Origin: Buxus sempervirens
Lineage: Eukaryota > Streptophyta > Magnoliopsida > Buxales > Buxaceae
NCBI GenBank assembly: GCA_947561395.2
Contig: OX387184.1
Coordinates: 31,486,766-31,550,765 of the forward strand
DNA: 64,000 nucleotides
Direction: 5' to 3'
This document shows, one piece after another, positions 59,135-64,000 of this stretch (positions are counted from its first letter, which is position 1; every line of letters starts with the position of its first letter). The translations under genes were made by a program, and so were the position numbers. The notes under the pieces were generated by a model. The model was given only the letters and a program-made list of their open reading frames with translations, was not told the origin of the DNA and searched no databases.

Positions 59135-62100
59135 GTAAAGCTAGGGTTTCCTGCTTTCTTTTATTTTTTTTTAATTTTTTTGCGCTTCCAAGCATTCCAG
59201 AGTTCTAAACCGCTGTAAGTTCTTCTCATTAGCTTTTCTGTAGTTTCTGTTGATTTAATCATCCATTGTTATATTCAAGTTGAGCTTCGTACTTGATTCG
59301 TGTCGAACGGGATTATTTCATGATTTCTGCTCGCAATGTGTTGCGTTGATATACAATGAAGTCGTGTTTTTTGATTCTTCGATTGTGAGATTGACCACCA
59401 ATAAAAATAAAAAAAATCTATAAATAATATTCATTCTTGAGCGAAAAAGTTATGGAGCTTTGTTGCGGAAGACTGTATGAGGAAATGCACCCAACGTGGG
59501 TTCAATCCTGCAAACAAAAAGTTTTACTTCCTCTAATCACAGGTTTCTAGATTCTCTAAGAAACTTTCAAACAAACATTAAATCTTGGTTTTATCAAATG
59601 CTTGTGAAGCATTCTGGGCACCAAATTTGAAGAAAGGTGTGAGTTACTGACCTTGACAAGGACATTAAACATATTCACAAAGATGCGTTTACACTTCAGT
59701 GTCAATTTCAATATCTTGGCTTTTAGCCCTCGTAAATTATTAGGGACGCTGAAAAGCAAGTCATTTTAATGCGACTTACCTTTCAGCCTTGCAAAATATA
59801 CAATGCTGTTTCTGTTTTCCTTGGTCCCTTTTTCTTTGGTAAAAAGTTGGGGTGTACAAACTGCCTTGCTTCTTAGCGTTGGTCTCCAACTATTGCAAAA
59901 CTGGTTTGGGATATCACACTTAGCTTATCCATACATTAAAGTTACTTTATTTGAATGTCTCCTTGTCTTAGTGGGTTTACTCATGCTCACTTCAATATTG
60001 ATATTGTACAGCATGCTTAGCAACTATTTTTTTGTGAAAACTGGCCCAGACGGTACTTTGGGCTGGTGATTACATTAGTGCCTTCATGGAAAATATCCTT
60101 ATTGAGGCATCCCTCAAAGATGTTCAACAAAACCCATCTAATTGTGAGCCATAAAACTCCTCTGTTTGGATAGCCGGATTGGTCTGAAAATTATAAGAAA
60201 GTTTACTTTCCAACAAAATGTTAGCACTTGGATAGCTGGAAAATGTTGGACCCACAGTAAATAAAATCCGTCAAATGCCGTTCAAAGCCCTTTTTGTCTG
60301 ATTTGATTTTCTGACTAAAACAATAGGATTTTGTTGGAAAAGTGAATCGGCTGAAATTTCTTCCCTAAGTATGCACTTTGTCCCTCCTTCAAACCCACGT
60401 TCTCCTCCTGTTTGCTCTCTCTCTATCTCTCTCTCTCTCTCCTTGCAGAACTGCATAGAGGGGTTTGTTACTGGCAAGCATCCTACATAGAAGTCTGCCA
60501 TTGGAGGTAATATCCTTCTAACTATTTTTCTAGTTGCTCAAAATTCCTGATGTCTTTGATGCTCTATTATTTTTATTACGATTCCAGATTTCCAACATAC
60601 CAGATGCCATCTCTCTTCATTTCTCTGATGCCGTATTTGCTTTAACGATTTTCCCCAACATCTTTCATTTTCATCTCCCTACATTCATCTGATGCCCTAT
60701 TTGCTTGCCTGAGACCCTTTTTGATATCTCTTCTCTTTAGAGAAAGAGATAAAGATGAAGATGAGATAAATTTTCTGTTCGACACGGGGGATGGCATTTC
60801 TGTTCGACCATTTCAATATCTATTTCAAATATATATATATTTTTAAGTTTCTGGGTTTAATTAGGAGGGCATGCCTATTTTTATTGGGTTTTGTTGTGAC
60901 AGTGAGGATTGAGGCATTCAGATGAGTGTAGTTGTGGAACTCTTATGTTTTGTCGGGCAATCCAGGTTCTGTGATGGAAAATACTGATTGTTTGGTTTGT
61001 ATGCAATGTGGAATTTCTCAATCTCTTCTTACTTTGTTGTCATCATGAGTTCCAGTGTTTCAGGATGTTCTAAGTTTATGATTCATATTCAGACAATCAG
61101 TAATTGAAGCCGATGACATGATCTTAAAGAATGTCATTTGAGTTCGAACACTTTGTCGAATCCCATCTACTATGCTGCACCACTTTGCTTGGAAAAGAAA
61201 CAAGTCAATTGTGATGTTCCAAACATTTATATAAACTGGTTTTGTCTAATATATAAAGCACCACATTGGTTTAAAAAAATTGGCGGAGAAGGATGATGGG
61301 TTCAAGGTACCAATAATGTTAAAGGAAGATTTCTGCTAGTACTATCATCAAATGACTCCACAATTTATTAGAGCTGTGCAATAAGGGTGAAATGGGTAAA
61401 TGTAACATTTTTCCCATTCTTTCTGATTAACCAAACAGTACAACCAGGAATTTCCATAAATTTTCATACATTTTCTTAGTATATCCAAACAGCTTCCAGG
61501 AAAGTTAATTTTCACTTGCCAGAATATCACTTTCTAGCATATCACTTTCCCAACTTACTTTCCATGTTAATCCGGCTATCCAAACATGTATTGACTAATT
61601 TGCCTCTCAAGCTTTATCTCCTCCTGTTTGAAAATTATCTTTGATTACTTTCTTGTCCATGTGATTAATTTGACCACCCTTCCAAGGTTATTCTTATCTT
61701 CATCAAAGAGCTTTAGAGGCTGTCTTCAACCTTACTGATGTGTCTATTTCATATTTAAGCATTTTCGATTCAATGAATATATATGGCTCTTTGTCCTGTC
61801 CTTGGGCCGCATATGCAAGACTTTTGCCTTCATCATTCCTGTCTGGTTAGAGGCTGCAGTGTAGTTATTACTCTATTCCCAGCTCTTCAGACTTCCTCAA
61901 AATGTCAAGGATTTTGGATCTACACTCAGTTGTAATTAGAATCCTCCCATTTACTCATTTTTCTGTTTGAGCTTGGCTCTTTCTGGCCTTCAGGTTTTCT
62001 TTTTGTTCTTTGTTTCTCGTTTTGATTAATCTTTATTATCCAGGATGTGGCTCCAAATTTTAAGGCTTTCTGTTGGTTGTTCTAGTGGGAAATATGTATT

Positions 62101-62317
62101 TTGCTATTTTTGAGATTTATTATAGTTTGATATTTTTATTTCTCCTGAAGTAGTGTGATTACTAATAAATTTGTCATACCTGCTAAATATCTTGTGTCGT
62201 TTTGTTTCTTTTTATCGTTTGAATTTTCAATGATCTATGTGTGTAATCAATCAATTGTACTCACGATTTGCAATTTATGAATCTTAAAATAATCTTAATT
62301 TATTCTTTCTTTTGCAG
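59135..62317 (+). other. CAND1: Predicted CAND1 intron 1 (5' UTR)
   Basis: About 3.2 kb from GTAAAG (59135) to a pyrimidine-rich stretch ending TTTTGCAG (62317). T-rich as expected for plant introns. It contains a TIR-bounded insertion (60163-61586) and no open frame with recognisable similarity. The small open frames at 59803-60069 and elsewhere are hydrophobic translations of T-rich sequence and are not treated as genes. Confidence 0.65.
60163..61586. mobile_element. DNA-transposon-like insertion with 18-bp terminal inverted repeats
   Basis: TGTTTGGATAGCCGGATT at 60163-60180 and its exact reverse complement at 61569-61586. Subterminal sequence is also inverted (AAAGTTTACTTTCC on the left, CACTTTCCCAACTTACTTTCC on the right) and contains a further GGATAGCTGG. 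Length about 1.42 kb, no transposase frame, so non-autonomous. No convincing target duplication at the ends (flanks ACTCCTC and TGTATTG), so the superfamily is unassigned. Confidence 0.7.
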
Positions 62318-62386
62318 GTTGTGATACGAGGCATTGCCACAGAGTTCAGATAGAAACAACATAATTATAAACAAAAGTGTATTAAA
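62318..62386 (+). other. CAND1: CAND1 5' UTR, second exon part
   Basis: 69 bases between the acceptor AG (62316-62317) and the ATG. AT-rich, contains no upstream ATG. The ATG context AAAATGGCG is favourable for plant initiation. Confidence 0.75.
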
Positions 62387-62745
62387 ATGGCGAATTTAGC
62401 TATAACCAGTATATTGGAAAAGGTATACTTCTATTATTACTTCTTTGGTCTTGTTTTTATGAATGTTATATTGAGGGTGTCCTGTTTTGTTCTCTCATGC
62501 TTCTTTTTTATTTATTTATTTTTTTGTGGGAAGTGTTTTGGTGGGTTGTCATTTTCTCTCTGATTTTATTTTCAGATGACTGGTAAGGATAAAGATTATA
62601 GGTATATGGCAACTTCTGACTTACTGAATGAGCTGAGCAAAGAGGGATTTAAAGCTGATACTGATTTGGAGGTTAAAGTATCAAATATTGTCCTACAGCA
62701 GCTTGATGATGCAGCTGGAGATGTTTCTGGATTGGCTGTTAAATG
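62387..62745 (+). CDS. CAND1: CAND1, cullin-associated NEDD8-dissociated protein 1, N-terminal coding exons (partial)
   Basis: Two coding exons: 62387-62422 (12 codons, MANLAITSILEK) and 62576-62745 (56 codons plus two bases, starting MTGKDKDYRYMATSDLLNEL). They join in frame across a 153-base intron (GTATAC...TTTTCAG). The second exon ends GLAVK plus TG, so codon 69 is completed by an exon outside the window; family members have Cys there. This is the start of the first HEAT-type helical repeats of CAND1, a protein of roughly 1,200 residues. CAND1 wraps around un-neddylated cullin-RBX1 and exchanges substrate receptors of SCF ubiquitin ligases, in nucleus and cytoplasm; in plants this supports auxin and other hormone signalling. 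Only about 68 residues are present, but the match is very close and intact, with no stops or frameshifts. The reading past 62745 in the genomic frame (to 62809) is intronic. Confidence 0.93.
62423..62575 (+). other. CAND1: CAND1 intron 2
   Basis: 153 bases, GTATACTT...TTATTTTCAG, T-rich, phase 0. Its removal joins EK to MTGKD as in other plant CAND1 proteins. Confidence 0.88.
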
Positions 62746-63442
62746 GTTTGGCATTTGTTACTTTATTGGCATTTTTGGCTTCTGCTATTCTGGATTGACT
62801 AGAAGATAATATTTGAGATGTTCTTTATTTGTTTGTTCAAATACGGCACAACAACCATATCTTTTAGTGTTTTTTTTATTGTAGTAACATCCATAATCTT
62901 TTGACACTGAATTGGATTTTGACACTGAACTGGATTGGTGATTATAGTAATATTTTCAGCATGGTGCTTTTTTTTTGGCAATGGGAAATTCTATATTGGA
63001 CTCTTTTTCTCTTGATTTGCATGGATGTGGCATATTTTTGGTACAATTGCCAGAAATTATAGTAAATATGCCTTTTTTATTGGAGTATGATCTGATGAAT
63101 ACTTATGTTTGGGATTAGTGTTAGGTAATGGATTTGTCATGGCAAAATTGTCAGTTATGGCACAGGTGGCACATTGTGCCATGTCGATCAAATTCATCTG
63201 ATTTTGATGGCTGATGCTATGTGCCGCTATAAATGGTGGATTTTGCATGGCACACATGGCATGTCATTCGGAATCCTAAAAAAGATTTAAAAAAAAGAGA
63301 GATAAGAGAGGAGTGAGAGAGCCGAGAAAAAGTGTGGGGTGGGGAAGGGGCATCCTTGGGTGCGGTGATTGTGGTGCCTCATTCTTTATTGCCCAAAAAG
63401 ACAATCAGAATGTGTGTGTATGAATGTGAGAGCGAGAGAGAA

Positions 63443-63532
<90 letters not shown>

Positions 63533-64000
63533 TGGAGAAATCTTGCTCCGTCTGCCCTTTTCCATCCAGTTTTCTAATATTTTGAAAGAGATGATGGAGC
63601 AAGAAAAGGAGGGGGGGGGGGGTTTCAAAAGTTATAATTACTCTAAGCAAAGAAAAAGAAGTAAAGGCAAATAAAGACATAGAAATATATGTTATTATAA
63701 ATAAAATTTATAATTTGGTAGAAATATTTGTATATTGAAATATTTATTATTATAAACATGCGCATGTGCACACACAAATGTTATTATTTCATAAAATATT
63801 GTTATTTGTCCCTTTTTTTATTTTTGGATTTCTTTTATTTTACTTTTAGATTTCTTAGTATAGTGGCATGAAAAATGTAGCACATGAGTGGCATGTGTGC
63901 ATAATTCCGACATAATGGCATGCAGTCCCTCGACAAAATAGCATTGAAAAATGGTGAGCCTTGTGGTTGGGAATTTGTGTAATTATTGCTCATCAATAGG
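62746..64000 (+). other. CAND1: CAND1 intron 3, running off the window
   Basis: Begins GTTTGG at 62746. No sequence encoding the expected next block of CAND1 was seen up to 64000. Contains a 19-base direct repeat (GACACTGAAYTGGATT, 62902-62940), an ATGGCACA/TGTGCCAT inverted repeat (63157-63182), a GA microsatellite and a G run near 63611. Several TGGCAT motifs recur near 63860-63925, perhaps a degraded repeat. Confidence 0.7.
63448..63526. repeat. (GA)n microsatellite
   Basis: About 39 uninterrupted GA/AG dinucleotides ending in a short G run; impure GA repeats precede it from about 63427. Open frames on both strands here (ER and LS repeats) are artefacts. Confidence 0.97.

Noticed and set aside
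62746..62809. Extension of the CAND1 reading frame to the stop at 62809
   Set aside because: The sequence after 62745 begins GTTTGG and the residues no longer match the conserved protein, so it is intron read-through.
63332..63680. Open frames with ER or LS dipeptide repeats
   Set aside because: Translations of the GA microsatellite in CAND1 intron 3.

Overview
This is nuclear DNA from a flowering plant, probably a eudicot or magnoliid with a repeat-rich genome. The evidence is long AT-rich stretches without coding capacity, plant LTR-retrotransposon signatures (5-bp target duplications, tRNA-type primer sites, polypurine tracts), a 5S-rRNA-bearing Cassandra element, and one split host gene. 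Positions 1 to about 58,080 are almost entirely a nest of LTR retrotransposon remnants. Nearly all of them are solo LTRs, and no polymerase domain (protease, RT, RNase H or integrase) was found. The only host gene I recognise starts near 59,060: the 5' end of CAND1, the cullin-RING ligase exchange factor, with its first coding exons at 62,387-62,745.

Nest structure. Two LTR families dominate. Family T (Tekay/Del chromovirus-like) begins TGTAA(A/C)nCCC and ends GGGGYGTTACA. Family P begins TGTAGACACC or TGTAAGCACC and ends GGTGCGCACA. Eleven insertions could be bounded by an exact or one-mismatch 5-bp target-site duplication (TSD), so the order of insertion can be read. Retroelement A is of family P, has gag remnants but no pol, and its 3' LTR is 16579-22915. 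It runs from beyond the left edge to 22915 and was hit by four elements: a T solo LTR at 4665-11001 (itself hit by a P solo LTR at 8333-10733), Cassandra at 11962-12670, a T solo LTR at 13367-16400, and a T solo LTR at 18645-21958. A appears to sit inside a T LTR (B) whose right end is 36462. B was also hit by the reverse T solo LTR 23203-30880 (with P 24514-27725 inside it) and by P 31555-34780. B in turn appears to sit in a reverse P LTR (J, right end 55632), which also received reverse T 36555-43401 (with reverse T 37879-41072 inside) and T 43428-53876 (containing T 44558-50682, which contains T 44681-47890).

Both LTR families have a common internal plan. Each has a short U3, a TATA box, a leader of a few hundred bases and a conserved splice-donor-like site. 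In family T a long, highly variable stretch follows, then a covarying hairpin and a polypyrimidine-AG acceptor-like site before the LTR end. The variable stretches carry private minisatellites and GC-rich palindromes that differ from copy to copy. In family P the bases just upstream of the TATA box always form strong inverted repeats, but their sequence changes between copies. These structure-conserved, sequence-variable modules are the most unusual feature of the window.

Positions 58,079-59,050 hold a short direct duplication and AT-rich sequence separating the nest from CAND1. CAND1 has a 5'-UTR exon, a 3.2-kb first intron containing a TIR-bounded DNA-transposon-like insertion, two coding exons, and a third intron that runs off the right edge.
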